Shown here piece by piece: positions 15,001 to 23,753 of a stretch of DNA of 64,000 nucleotides. The notes under the pieces are model-generated. The model made no database searches, was not told where the DNA came from, and saw only the letters and a program-made list of their open reading frames with translations. Numbering within the stretch: position 1 is the first letter of the stretch; each line of letters opens with the position of its first letter. Position numbers and translations under genes: made by a program. The stretch is taken from the NCBI GenBank assembly GCA_905178155.1, contig CAJINV010000019.1, positions 1,248,493-1,312,492 of the forward strand. Reading direction: 5' to 3'. The DNA is from Amoebophrya sp. A120. Its lineage: Eukaryota > Sar > Dinophyceae > Syndiniales > Amoebophryaceae.

Positions 15001-16545
15001 CCGGAGGATATCCAGACCTGGTTTCTTATTGCGGACGATGCGCTCAGTGCAGGCGGGGACGATGGGACTGAAAATAAGATTCGCGCAAGTGAGTGTGGGA
15101 AGATTCTTCCGAGCTTTCGCAGGGAAGGCGAGGCCTGGAAGTGCCTGGCGGCAGCTGGCAGCGACCGTTTGCAAATGATCGACACTGGGGACGGCACTGT
15201 GATCGGCTATGGCGTGAAAGAGAAATGTCCAGAGTGGTGTTTTGAGGCGACGCCCTCCGGGATTGCGGTTTACCTGCAGTCGCCGCAAGAGCATTCGAAA
15301 AAGTTTCTCACGTGCCGGGTGTCGGACCCAAATGCTATACGTGCCAAACTGGGGCCCCCAGCACTAGTCCCCAATGTAGAGGAACAGGGCCGCCACGCGG
15401 TGCTTCAGATAGAAGGCTTCACTGATTTGGCGGAGCTTAACCCGGACCTGGCAGAGGAGTACTCGAAGAAGTGGAAAAAGGTCAAAAATTCGCGGCAAGA
15501 AGACAACGCGGTGTTTGCGTTGCAATACGGGAATGCCAGGTTCGGGGCCGTCGCAAACGAAGGAGCGCGGGCGAAATCGGAGTGGATGGGTGCTGAGCAG
15601 GATGCCGCGGAGCATTACTGGATCTTTATTGTCGCTAATCCTGACCTTTCTGTGAACGCCGACACGGCGTGTGGATATTTGATGAGTGAGCACTTAGTAA
15701 ATGCCGACACCGGTAGGCAGGACATATGTCTCGCCCAAAATTTTCAGGAGCTCACCGTCTGTTCGCCCGAGGGGAATACCATCTGCCTGAAGCGCATGAC
15801 ACGGAAATTGGGGGGCGAGGCCCATGTCCTGGAGTTGAAGCTTTTTGTCTCGGAAGGGCAGGACGATGAAGATGCGGGGGAGAGTACACCCGAATGGTTG
15901 CGGATCCCGTACGGGGAGGAGGACAACGCCGACAGGGACGCGGGCCTTCTGGTAGAAAGCCCGACGACGACCTTGTTAGAGTACGAAGCCGCCCAGGTGA
16001 AGGTACTTGACCCCGGTCAAGATGAGAACCGGGAGGCCAAGGTGACGCGGTTGCTGAATCTGGCTGAGCACCGACAGCAACAGCAACAAGGCGAAGAAGG
16101 GGCCGCGCGCAATCGCTATCAGACGCCCCACGCCGCGGACACAGCTCTCAGATTTGGGTCGGCGTTTGGCACAAATGCCGACCTGTCTCCTCAGCGACGG
16201 CGCCCGGATGTTGATCCGGAGCCCGACTGGCCTGAGCCAGAAGATGTGGACGCGGACGAGGAAACTATCCGCGAGTGCATCTTCGATCCGGTAGGCTATT
16301 TTTTTGAGAATCGCCACTACTACCCTTATTCCGATCATGGGGTCACGAGATGGCGAGAAACGCTCTCGCAGCAGGACGCCCGCGATGTTACCGGTCGGCG
16401 CGAAGTTACCTTGCGCCAGCAGTGTGGCGGGTGTAAGATCGTGGAGGGGCCGACGCAGTATGCAGGAGTGACGACTGTTTGGGTTCACCGCCTTGGTAGG
16501 CTCTACCGCGCAGATTGGAATGATTATCCCACAGAAAAGAGCTAA
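1..16545 (+). CDS. 3' part of giant multi-exon gene, repetitive Cys-module protein of unknown function
   Basis: The gene is 5'-truncated by the window. Phase-0 exons with clean AG/GT borders are 1-312, 1237-1293, 1442-1567, 2061-2162, 3542-3661, 3972-4076, 8260-8343, 9173-9337, 9583-9816, 9867-9989, 10419-10505, 10606-10695, 11115-11270, 11849-12016, 12582-12644 and 12943-16545. Larger exons with less certain edges lie near 2454-3116, 4752-5274, 5690-5870, 6370-6974 and 8621-8990; weaker candidates are 7560-7684 and 8060-8230. A recurring module of the form CG-x-hydrophobic, then CL, C and C about 8-15 residues apart, occurs in exons at both ends (for example near 6765-6890, 13955-14090 and 15660-15790), which argues for one gene. 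Small exons encode acidic or Gln/Pro-rich linkers. I see no membrane segment or known catalytic motif, and I do not recognise the family. Introns are GT-AG and contain no introner. Exon-chain certainty is moderate; coding status is high. Confidence 0.7.
12943..16545 (+). CDS. large 3' coding exon of the Cys-module gene
   Basis: This 1200-codon uninterrupted exon follows a CTGCAG acceptor and ends in TAA. It carries several copies of the Cys module: around 13300-13400 (CLQW ... DC ... FCVE), 13960-14090 (CGTM ... LCLQ ... QC ... VCLN), 15095-15240 (CGKI ... KCL ... WCFE) and 15665-15790 (CGYL ... ICLA ... VC ... ICLK). Acidic, Ser/Glu-rich linkers lie between copies, and a Gln run (QQQQQ) sits near 16075-16090. 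No signal peptide or membrane helix is visible in this exon. Function is unknown. The spacing loosely recalls repeated beta-rich modules, but no named family can be assigned by eye. Confidence 0.85.
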   Translation, partial: VVPDGEQVEIGADLEMFLEAWELTQDRAVFRLKFQADDTQPDETGNARFVVRLNEASENLSLESQKISVLAKTEQEIGDKQSELDYEWLWWFYFTPQLTPHSCVQIATSPAITQNAKEVMSCLQWPPETGAEAFTVVDCVSGKSLQAFCVEKPRWDKDAFYFFRKITEEEDLEKDSSLLSVNADNGQLLSEIPAHGADGILRMYIDKQKQHNPPKPQQAVRKAKESEIQKEAWGALLSGNDGDEESPESVGGESSFDDSKVKGMLQLYSVRKKDEEEDEDGTTQASQSPVLAVTVDNGGGPEANLRVLPVIPATGSYYEWQFKTLIKFNEKFRGHEIPCGTMQLSQHSLTAGQQLCLQQDTGSGGNLVLKQCNTVGRLVCLNVVSPGEAESTRKPGRMRVELFFGDTVTLMELHNQKAQMSSPVLVKMDDLLRQEDSTPTRYDVEVVGEEGIERRKMVETLDAIVADPDHKAKLNRCLGMDAPEPSTDGGSFLEANYRLRDPHAQPQSPERRTGDVEDCISDIESAGDQGGSLMYQYAKRMARDSLGQSLDTEIRNMLDSARSPASKLAICSMAFEKSATQSDLQLRDRCLASAQGFEEIAANVASGEAPPAEMMRTKGFRQLFQNAKTLSRITQRKNTRGKPDEKAFRMRFVYKESDELRVVSAVLVHREGGGAESVILRRVDGTPEDIQTWFLIADDALSAGGDDGTENKIRASECGKILPSFRREGEAWKCLAAAGSDRLQMIDTGDGTVIGYGVKEKCPEWCFEATPSGIAVYLQSPQEHSKKFLTCRVSDPNAIRAKLGPPALVPNVEEQGRHAVLQIEGFTDLAELNPDLAEEYSKKWKKVKNSRQEDNAVFALQYGNARFGAVANEGARAKSEWMGAEQDAAEHYWIFIVANPDLSVNADTACGYLMSEHLVNADTGRQDICLAQNFQELTVCSPEGNTICLKRMTRKLGGEAHVLELKLFVSEGQDDEDAGESTPEWLRIPYGEEDNADRDAGLLVESPTTTLLEYEAAQVKVLDPGQDENREAKVTRLLNLAEHRQQQQQGEEGAARNRYQTPHAADTALRFGSAFGTNADLSPQRRRPDVDPEPDWPEPEDVDADEETIRECIFDPVGYFFENRHYYPYSDHGVTRWRETLSQQDARDVTGRREVTLRQQCGGCKIVEGPTQYAGVTTVWVHRLGRLYRADWNDYPTEKS

Positions 16546-16757
16546 CATGTCGAATTCGATTCGGAGAGCAATTTTTTGTCAGCGGCAGAAAATTTCTCGC
16601 CAAAAAGTGCTATGCCCGGCGCCATAGGGTCGAACTTGAGGGAATTTTTTGCAAAAGTGAGCACACTTCTTGCGTGACTCAAGCAGCATGCTATGAGCTT
16701 CCCATGACAGGAGAGTTTCCGCTTGATTTATTTTTGCATTATATGGAAACAAGTTGA

Positions 16758-16976
16758 TCTGGATATGCATATGCTAGCTTGTGTCTGTACGATAATCGCG
16801 AAGAGCAGTTTGAAGTTACTGAAAAACTGCCTGACGTCGACGGCGGGGGGATGGCGACCCTAGTGCTGGACCCTACGGAAGACCAGCAGCTGGCCACGAT
16901 TTTCGAGTCGGGACGCAGCATCACAACTCATTGCAGCACTGACTCTTACGCAGAACACCGTGCCCGCGAAGTGTAG
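16758..16976 (+). CDS. possible extra exon or small ORF downstream of the giant gene
   Basis: An open frame of about 72 codons ends in TAG at 16976. Its composition (DVDGGG, DPTEDQQL, acidic and balanced) is coding-like, unlike the T-rich sequence that follows. It has no ATG near its start, so it may be an alternative last exon of the preceding gene. I could not find a donor/acceptor pair that joins it in phase to the 12943-16545 exon. It could also be a fossil exon. Confidence 0.3.
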   Translation, partial: SGYAYASLCLYDNREEQFEVTEKLPDVDGGGMATLVLDPTEDQQLATIFESGRSITTHCSTDSYAEHRAREV

Positions 16977-18725
16977 TCGCGAGTTGCCCACGATGATGTA
17001 GAGTGAACGCTCCTGCTGCCGGGCAAAGCGGCAGACACTGGGTACCACTACCTCTGACCACTGAGCTCTCCCGAAACTGTGCAAGCTTGTGCGTGTGTGT
17101 TTGTACACTGACGCGCACGCCGCGAGACGAGTGCGCCCATTCACGATTTGTGATATTTCTTCTTCATCTTCGCATTTTAACTTTTCGCTTTTTTTATTTA
17201 TTTTATGAACTTTTCAATTCTGGAGGAAAAAAAATTCGTCTACAGGTAGTTGGCAGGCGTTTACTAAACTTACTCAAAGCTTCACCTATTTTTTTTTGCG
17301 AAAATTTCAGTAAATCTAAATTCGTTGCTCTCAGGGCGCCATACTTTTCGATTTTTGAGGCTATGCCGAAACCTCTCGAGCCATTTTTATACTGCAACTG
17401 TTTTTTTTTTCCGTCTGTGCGAACCTTTGCCACAGTTTTCGATGAGTCGCTTTTTTTTTTAATCTCAGGTCGCATTTCCAAGAATGTTTTCTTTTTCCTT
17501 CACGGTATTCCGATTATTTTTTCAAAAGATTGATCTTTATGTTTATCTGCTCAAAAGAAAAGCCCGCACAGAAGCGTAGTCAAGGCCATCATAAGTTTAA
17601 CTAATTGACAAGTAGAATTTATCACGTTCATTGTCTAGTATGGGATATTTTTTTGCCACGAGCACGACCAAGAAAGGATCGTGGCACTACGAAGCAGCTT
17701 TTTACTGATTTTATTCCATGCCTATTTCTCATCTGTTTCCATTTTTTGACAGTTTCCTCTTTTGATTTTTTATTTTTTCGTGATGCGCATCGGCACGCAA
17801 GAACATTGTGAACTACTATCCAAGTGCAAATTATATCTGTTGGACAAATGCTAATAGTAAAAGTAATATCAAGGCCGGCAGGCTGGTAGTTGCGCACGCA
17901 TTCGAAACAAGCAGGGGTAGGAGTACAGTTGCAACCAGAAACGAAAGCGTGCAGCCGATTCGATCTTGAAACAGCTTTTTTCAGGAGCGCTAGTAGCAAG
18001 AGTGGCCTGGCTTTTCTATTTTGCCGTTCCGTGGGCAACACTCTCTGCAGTTGCCTTTTCTTCGTGGTATTGATTTGTTTATTTCGTTATTGTTCATAGG
18101 TTGGCCGCCAGGTGGAGGTGCAGTCAGATACATACAAAGCGGCCTCTCTCGTCGGTCTTGCTACTCTATGTCGCTCGTTTTTTCGTGTTGTTTTTTTCGC
18201 AGCGTCCGCGTATGCCCGACACGCTCTCAATCGTCCCACTGTGTCTTTACTCGTTCGCATTTTTTGTCGTGGTTTTTTCTACTTGCCCGCAGAAATCGTT
18301 TAGTGGAAATTTCACCAGGTGGAAGGCATGTTCATGTCGCAGCAACGAAGGAAAGTCCTTTTTTTTGTGAAACCACGTGCAGGCTGCTGATAGCGCCCTT
18401 TTGTTTCGTTCTTAGACAAGAGGGAGCCTTTTTTAACTTCGTTCCCATATTATCCCACACAGAAACTACAGGTAGATTACTTTGTTTAGAATTATCAGCG
18501 TCTACTTGCGCCACTCTGTTTCCTCCACTGTAGCAGCAGCAGTACCCCTGCGCAGCAGTAGTTTTCCATACCACTACTCGAGTAAGAAAAAAAAACACGA
18601 AACTGCAACACTAGAAGTACCAGCTTTGCTTTCACCAAAAAATTGTCCTCCTCGTATTGAAACTACAAAGCACAACACCGGTTGGAGCCTAGATAGATCG
18701 GTTGCGTTCAACTTCAAGCGCAAAG
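16977..18725. other. intergenic, pyrimidine-rich
   Basis: No supportable gene. About 17150-17540 and 17630-17780 are strongly T-rich, with runs of 8-10 T on the + strand. Overlapping short ORFs on both strands are low complexity. The segment presumably holds the 3' end of the giant gene and the promoter of the ankyrin gene, but I see no recognisable element. Confidence 0.5.
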
Positions 18726-21700
18726 ATGGACGAGGCCAGCAAGCTTTCCCCGGGGAAGACGGAGTCCACCGCGGTGCCCTCTCCCTCGACGAAGGGCGGC
18801 TCCCCCGAAAAGGCTTCGGAAGAAGAAGTGCGGGCAAGGCTGTTCAAGGTACAAAGAGTTTTTTTTTTATCCCAGTAGCATGCTTGCCAAATAACAAAGA
18901 AATAAGGTTGTTGATCAATTGTCGCTTCTAAGTAAACTGATGACTCGTCAATCGTGGATTCTCTGCATCGTTGGATATTAATTAAGAATTTTAGACTTGA
19001 TCATGAAAAAAACACCAGGGCCTCGGACGCGACCTCCTTTTGTCGATCAAAGAAGGCTATCGAATGCAAATATTTTCGTTTTGGTTTTGGGTCTGCCAGA
19101 AACCCGTAAAAGTAGTAATTTGAATAAAAGTTAACCCACTTGCACGACCCCCGCACGACACGCTGCAGGTTTTTTTTTTGTAGCCGATATTATACGATGC
19201 AGCTCCACTCCTGCGCGGTCACTAGGCATGAATAGATTTTATCGGAGCCGGGGTTGTCATCTCAAAGCCCAGCTGCTGAACACTACATATTGATCTCGTC
19301 TCGACCCAGAAGATCGACGTGTATTTGCAATCCATAAGGGCGACATGCACAAGGCGCAAGGGCTATCCTGAGTAAAAACGTACCCACACCATAGTCAAGA
19401 TGGGGAATCGGCTAGACAAATCCACAAGTTTTGGCTGTTTTGCATGACAAATTTGGATTCGTAGTGTAGTGCTGTTTGAGCTAGCTCAGCAGCATCACAG
19501 ATCTAGCATACCATGCTGATTGGAGCATGACAAATTGCAAAACACGACTAGAAAATGCTTCTCATGGGGCTCCGCATGAGAAACGTTTTCAGGATGCAGA
19601 TTTGCATGACAACTCTGGTGTGGGTACGTTTTTACTCAGGATAAGGGCTGATCATGGGCGGTGTGGAACTGGATGCCCGGGAGCCGGTGACCGGGCGTAT
19701 CAAATGCAAAAATGTCTGGGTCTGGGAGGATGGAACTTGTGATGCTGTCTGTAGATTCCAAAAAAGTCTGTATTGCATGACCAGCAAAAGGAGTCCACAT
19801 TGTCCTACGCGGAGAGGGCATCTCTCATGCGGAATACGCACCAGAAAGCCCTCTCAAAATCAGTGATGCTAGGCCATGCATTACAGGCATGATGCGTCAT
19901 GCAAAATATGCATCACAAACCTCGCACTCTTCCAGACCCCGACATATTTGCATTTGATAGAGCGCACCGCTTTGCATCTCGCCGTGCAGATATCAGGGGA
20001 AAAACAAGTTTTGTTTCAGTGCAACAACGTGACTGATCGACATCAAAGCGCCGTCTACATCAAAACCCATAGAAGAAGCAGATCCGCGGCCATTTTTTCT
20101 GTCAGAATCTTCACGTTTAACAAACACAAACTTCTAGGGTAGAATATGTGCTGTCGTGCTTTCTATGATCTGCGAGAAAGCACAGAATTAAAGTTGTAAG
20201 GTCTTGCACTGAGTAGAACATGCTTGTTTTTCTGTCGATACCAAAAGACCGCCATGGGGGTCGTGAAGCTGCTCGTGCAACACAAGATTGACGTGAACGC
20301 GGTGGACCGCATCGGTGAGGTCACAGCCCTGCACGTCGCTGCGCACCGCTATGCCAAAGAAAAAAGCTAGCCTAGCAGTATGATCGTTTGATTTGGGAAG
20401 CAAAACAAAGCGATATAGGCCGTGTGAAATTTTTAAACTCTGTCATGGGCCGCGAGCTGTCTAGGGCATTGCAGTGTTCTTGGAACTGGGCAGGAGAAAA
20501 TGACACAAGCTTTTTTTTGCAGCAAGTGCAAGTGATGTTTTCGCATGACAAATTCGACATGTGCAGTCGGCTATGCATGACAAATTCGAGATGCTAGCTT
20601 CAATTTTCTGTTGGATAATTAAGGGCAGATGGTGATGCTGAAGCACTTGCTGGCCGCGAAGGCGAATTTGAACCTGGTCGGCGTGGAGGGCGACACTCCG
20701 TTGTCGCGGGCGGTATGACAGTGCACAACTCCCCCGCGTTCCCATTTGTCATGCAGAATACCAAATCCACGCTTTCCCTCCTGTCACTATGATGCATGAC
20801 AAGTTCTGCTAGCCCAAATAGCACTACAATCCAGCTCAAATTTGTCATGCAAAACCAGCATTCTTGCTGATGCTTGTATAACCGTTCATGCTATAGAAAT
20901 GAGGGGGAGGGGTAGTTGTGCACTGTCATAGGCGGCTACGCAGGGCCACTTAAAGGTGCTCGACTCGCTTATCTCTAATGGGGCCATCTGCGACCTGAAG
21001 CAGCGGCAAAGCATCAACGAGTGGCAGCAGGCCGAGATCGAGATGAAGCAGCTGGCCCTCCAGCAAAGCACGACGGCCTCGGGGTCGCAGCGCGGGCGGA
21101 GCCCCATATGATGGTGAACAACTCGCTCCCACTTGTTCTTCCCTTGACTTGAATAAACGCATAATGTCTACTTGCAGCAACAGAAGCAACGCCATCGCCA
21201 AAAAACAAGTATAGCTTCTGCATGACATTCACAATATCGAACGAATTCTGACAGTGATTCATTAATCACAGTTCAATATTCGGGAGGTTCATCCTGGTCC
21301 GAAATTTGTTTATGTCGGCAGTGTTTATTTCTGCAGGCGAGAAACCGGATTTGGTACTTCTGTTGCATTTACATTTGAGCGGAAATTGAAATTGTAGTAG
21401 GGCAAGATGTTTACTGTCATACTCCACGCGCAGTATGCAGGGCCATGGCGACCGCGCTTTCCAACCCGCAGTTCGGGACCGCCGGGAGCCGGTGTCTGCG
21501 CTAGTGAATATGGATTGCAAAAATATCTGGGTCTGGAAACTTGTGATGCTAAAATGTGGATGATGGAAACACACCCGAATGCAACCCAGCATGACAACTT
21601 TCCAAGACGCTTTCCCATAGGCAATCCGCATGAGGAACTGCGTTTTTGCATGTACAAAAGAGGCTCCGACTTTTGTTGGTTATGCAATACAGATTTTCTA

Positions 21701-22865
21701 GGTATGGAAAGCTAGCATTACAAGTTCCACCCTTCCAGACCCAGACATTTTTGCAATCCATAGTGAAGGCCGTGAAGCGAAACTGCGGCATTCCGGTGGT
21801 TAAAACGCTGCTAGAGATATCCAACGAGAAAAAACTGTGTTCGTGCCACTTGCTTGATACAATGGACGAAAAGCATGACAAATTCACTCTGCGTGACAGA
21901 CTTGAAGACGTGTCATGCCTTGCCAGCACGTGCATTTGAAAAGGAAACAAACACTCAGCTCGGAAAAATCAATAGGTGCGCAAGTACCTAATCACCTGAG
22001 AACGGCCCTGGCCTCGCATGAGAACAAATCTAACTGTCTTGCATGGGGTCGTGCAACTACTTACACGACGAGCTTACACTAAACAGAGTTTTTTCCCCTG
22101 GACAGGACATCGGGTGCGACTCCAATCGGACGGATGAAAAGATGAACCGACCACTCCACGTTGCGGCCCACTACGGAAACGCGAACACGTGCCGGCTCTT
22201 GCTCCATGCGAAGGCTGCGGTGAACGTCGGTAACCACCTGGGCCGCACGCCCCTGCACTTCGCGGCGCGTTCTGGCCACGCCCGAATCTTCCGCATGTTG
22301 CTCGACTACAAGGCCGAAATTAACGCCGAGGACCGCTTTGGGCAGACGCCACTCACCCTGTGCTGCGACACGATGATGTATCCACAGTAATTTTCAATTT
22401 GCATCACTACACTGTGACAAATTTTTGCACTTTTGCATAAAGAGAAAGTTCACCTCCTGCCAGCACTACTCAAGTACTTTCATCCTACAACTCAGCACTT
22501 AACATTTAGAAGCACTGCAGGGTTTTGATGAAGATGTTATGTTCATCTTTCGGAAGCAGAAGTTCTAGTACATGCACCGTGCACTGACTTGTCCTTGTGT
22601 GGTAAATTTGTACTTGCATAAGACGCAGAAGCTGGTGAAGGACAACGGTGGTACCCCCGGATACTCCGACGAACACAACGATGTTTCGCCACCGGTTTCG
22701 CCCGCGCGGTCCCTGTCCCCCGCACGGAGCCCGAGCCCGGACACCGCGCCGCGATTCAACCCGGCCGGCGCCAGTGCCGGCAGCCAACCCGGCTCCCCCG
22801 CCACAAAACGGTCCCAGGCCAACAAGTTGCAGGGCTCCCCGGCCTTCTTCCAAGAGCGACACTAG
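18726..22865 (+). CDS. ankyrin-repeat protein, Ser-Pro-rich C-terminus
   Basis: The ATG at 18726 opens a 41-codon exon rich in Ser, Pro and Glu. After splicing, exons near 19310-19363, 19649-19697, 19965-19989, 20248-20349, 20623-20713, 20936-21106, 21427-21508, 21768-21817, 22110-22378 and 22621-22865 read through ankyrin repeats. Examples are GRTALHLAVQ ... KLLVQHKIDVNAVD, EVTALHVAAHRGQ ... HLLAAKANLNL, and RPLHVAAHYGN ... GRTPLHFAARSGHAR. The tail has repeated SP/SPAR motifs, typical of proline-directed kinase targets. The role is presumably protein-protein interaction; no partner is evident. Ten internal introner-type inserts must be removed, several of them decayed. The first intron (donor GTACAAAG at 18849, acceptor CAG at 19309) leaves the frame 1 nt off, so either that junction is non-canonical or a small exon is missed. 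Confidence 0.8.
19364..19643. mobile_element. introner, family A (280 bp)
   Basis: Starts TATCCTGAGTAAAAACGTAC and ends in the inverted copy. Flanked by AGGGC duplications. Excision with one AGGGC joins the ankyrin frame at Gly-Leu. Confidence 0.95.
19698..19959. mobile_element. introner, family B (262 bp)
   Basis: TATCAAATGCAAAAATGTCT at the start and GCATTTGATA at the end. Flanks GGGCG and GAGCG (one mismatch). Removal gives TGRTALHLAV in the ankyrin gene. Confidence 0.92.
19991..20240. mobile_element. decayed introner, family J-like (250 bp)
   Basis: Ends TATC...GATA, with degenerate inverted GAAAAACAAG and CTTGTTTTTC near the ends. The clean duplication is lost; the frame joins after about 7 extra nt (CCAAAAG). 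Confidence 0.7.
20350..20617. mobile_element. decayed introner, family J-like (268 bp)
   Basis: TATGCCAAAGAAAAAAGCTA and its degraded inverted copy ending TTGGATA. No clear duplication. The ankyrin frame resumes at Gly-Gln near 20623. Confidence 0.65.
20714..20930. mobile_element. introner, family D (217 bp)
   Basis: TATGACAGTGCACAACTCCC with a matching inverted end; GGCGG duplications on both sides. Near-copy of the element at 47644 in the same orientation. Confidence 0.95.
21107..21421. mobile_element. introner, divergent family D (315 bp)
   Basis: TATGATGGTGAACAACT start; inverted end AGATGTTTACTGTCATA. Flanks CCCCA and CTCCA. Removal keeps the frame across the linker after the ankyrin repeats. 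Confidence 0.8.
21509..21762. mobile_element. introner, family B (254 bp)
   Basis: Perfectly paired ends TATGGATTGC and GCAATCCATA; GTGAA duplications. The interior is the reverse complement of the copy at 59583. Confidence 0.95.
21818..22104. mobile_element. decayed introner, family J-like (287 bp)
   Basis: TATCCAACGAGAAAAAACTG with a weakened inverted end (TTTTTTCCCCTGGACA). The duplication is not clear. The frame resumes at 22110. Confidence 0.65.
22379..22620. mobile_element. probable old introner (242 bp)
   Basis: TATCC at the start and GCATA at the end, but only weak inversion. It must be removed to continue from the ankyrin repeats into the SP-rich tail. Confidence 0.5.
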
Positions 22866-23753
22866 TGGCGAAGGGTTGTCGACATATGATAAAAAGGGAA
22901 AAGTTTTTGTTTGGGTAGAACGATCAGCATGTATACGCAAAACATGAAACAAATCCTAAGCTGCCAAGTGTATCCAACATTCGCATATAGCATATCCTGT
23001 TTTAACAACTATTCACTCACTTACAATTTCTTGTAACATCGGGACCACATGTGCATAAAAACATGCGGCACAGACCCAGTCGAAAGTTAGCAAAAGCATA
23101 TCCTGTTTTCAACTCACTCTTCTTACAAATTCTAATCAGCAACCATGGGCATATCCTGCAATCAAATCTACAGTAAAAACTTCTAAAACACTCAGCAAAA
23201 AGAAGCTATTTCTATTTTAGAGTTTTATACATAATAGCATCGCTGGATACTGCTTTTGCAGTGGCAGCAGCCTATTTTTCTACCCTGTGGAGGTTCCGCT
23301 CGCTGAAATTTGAGTCGGGACAAAAAATCTACCCTCTAAAAACAATCAAGCAAAAATCCGGTTCTGGCGCTCTGTTCACAGTAATAAACCACTGTGATAG
23401 AAGAAGATGACAACAAAACCGCGTTTCTTTTGTAGCCCACTCCAGCCGCGATACCCTCGCGACGGAGGGGGCGATTCATTTTTGGGAAAACATGAAAACA
23501 TAAACAGCATATAACATCGCAATTTTATCACGACCCTGCTTTGGGAACATGAAAACATACTGGCAACAAAATTTTTCCCGGCGCTACCTTACAGACGGTG
23601 GCAGAGTTGTGGTGCCGCTTTTTCTTTTCGTTTAGTTCGTGTTTCGGCTTGAGGGATACCTAGGATCGATTAAAGTCGAGACATCACTTACCAGAAACAG
23701 AATCAACTTGAACTTGCATTTTTTTCGTAAAAGCCTTTTCCGCGATCTTTTCC
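22866..23753. other. intergenic
   Basis: AT-rich spacer with no convincing ORF or element. A near-repeat of the phrase GCATATCCTG occurs at about 22985, 23097 and 23151. Confidence 0.5.
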
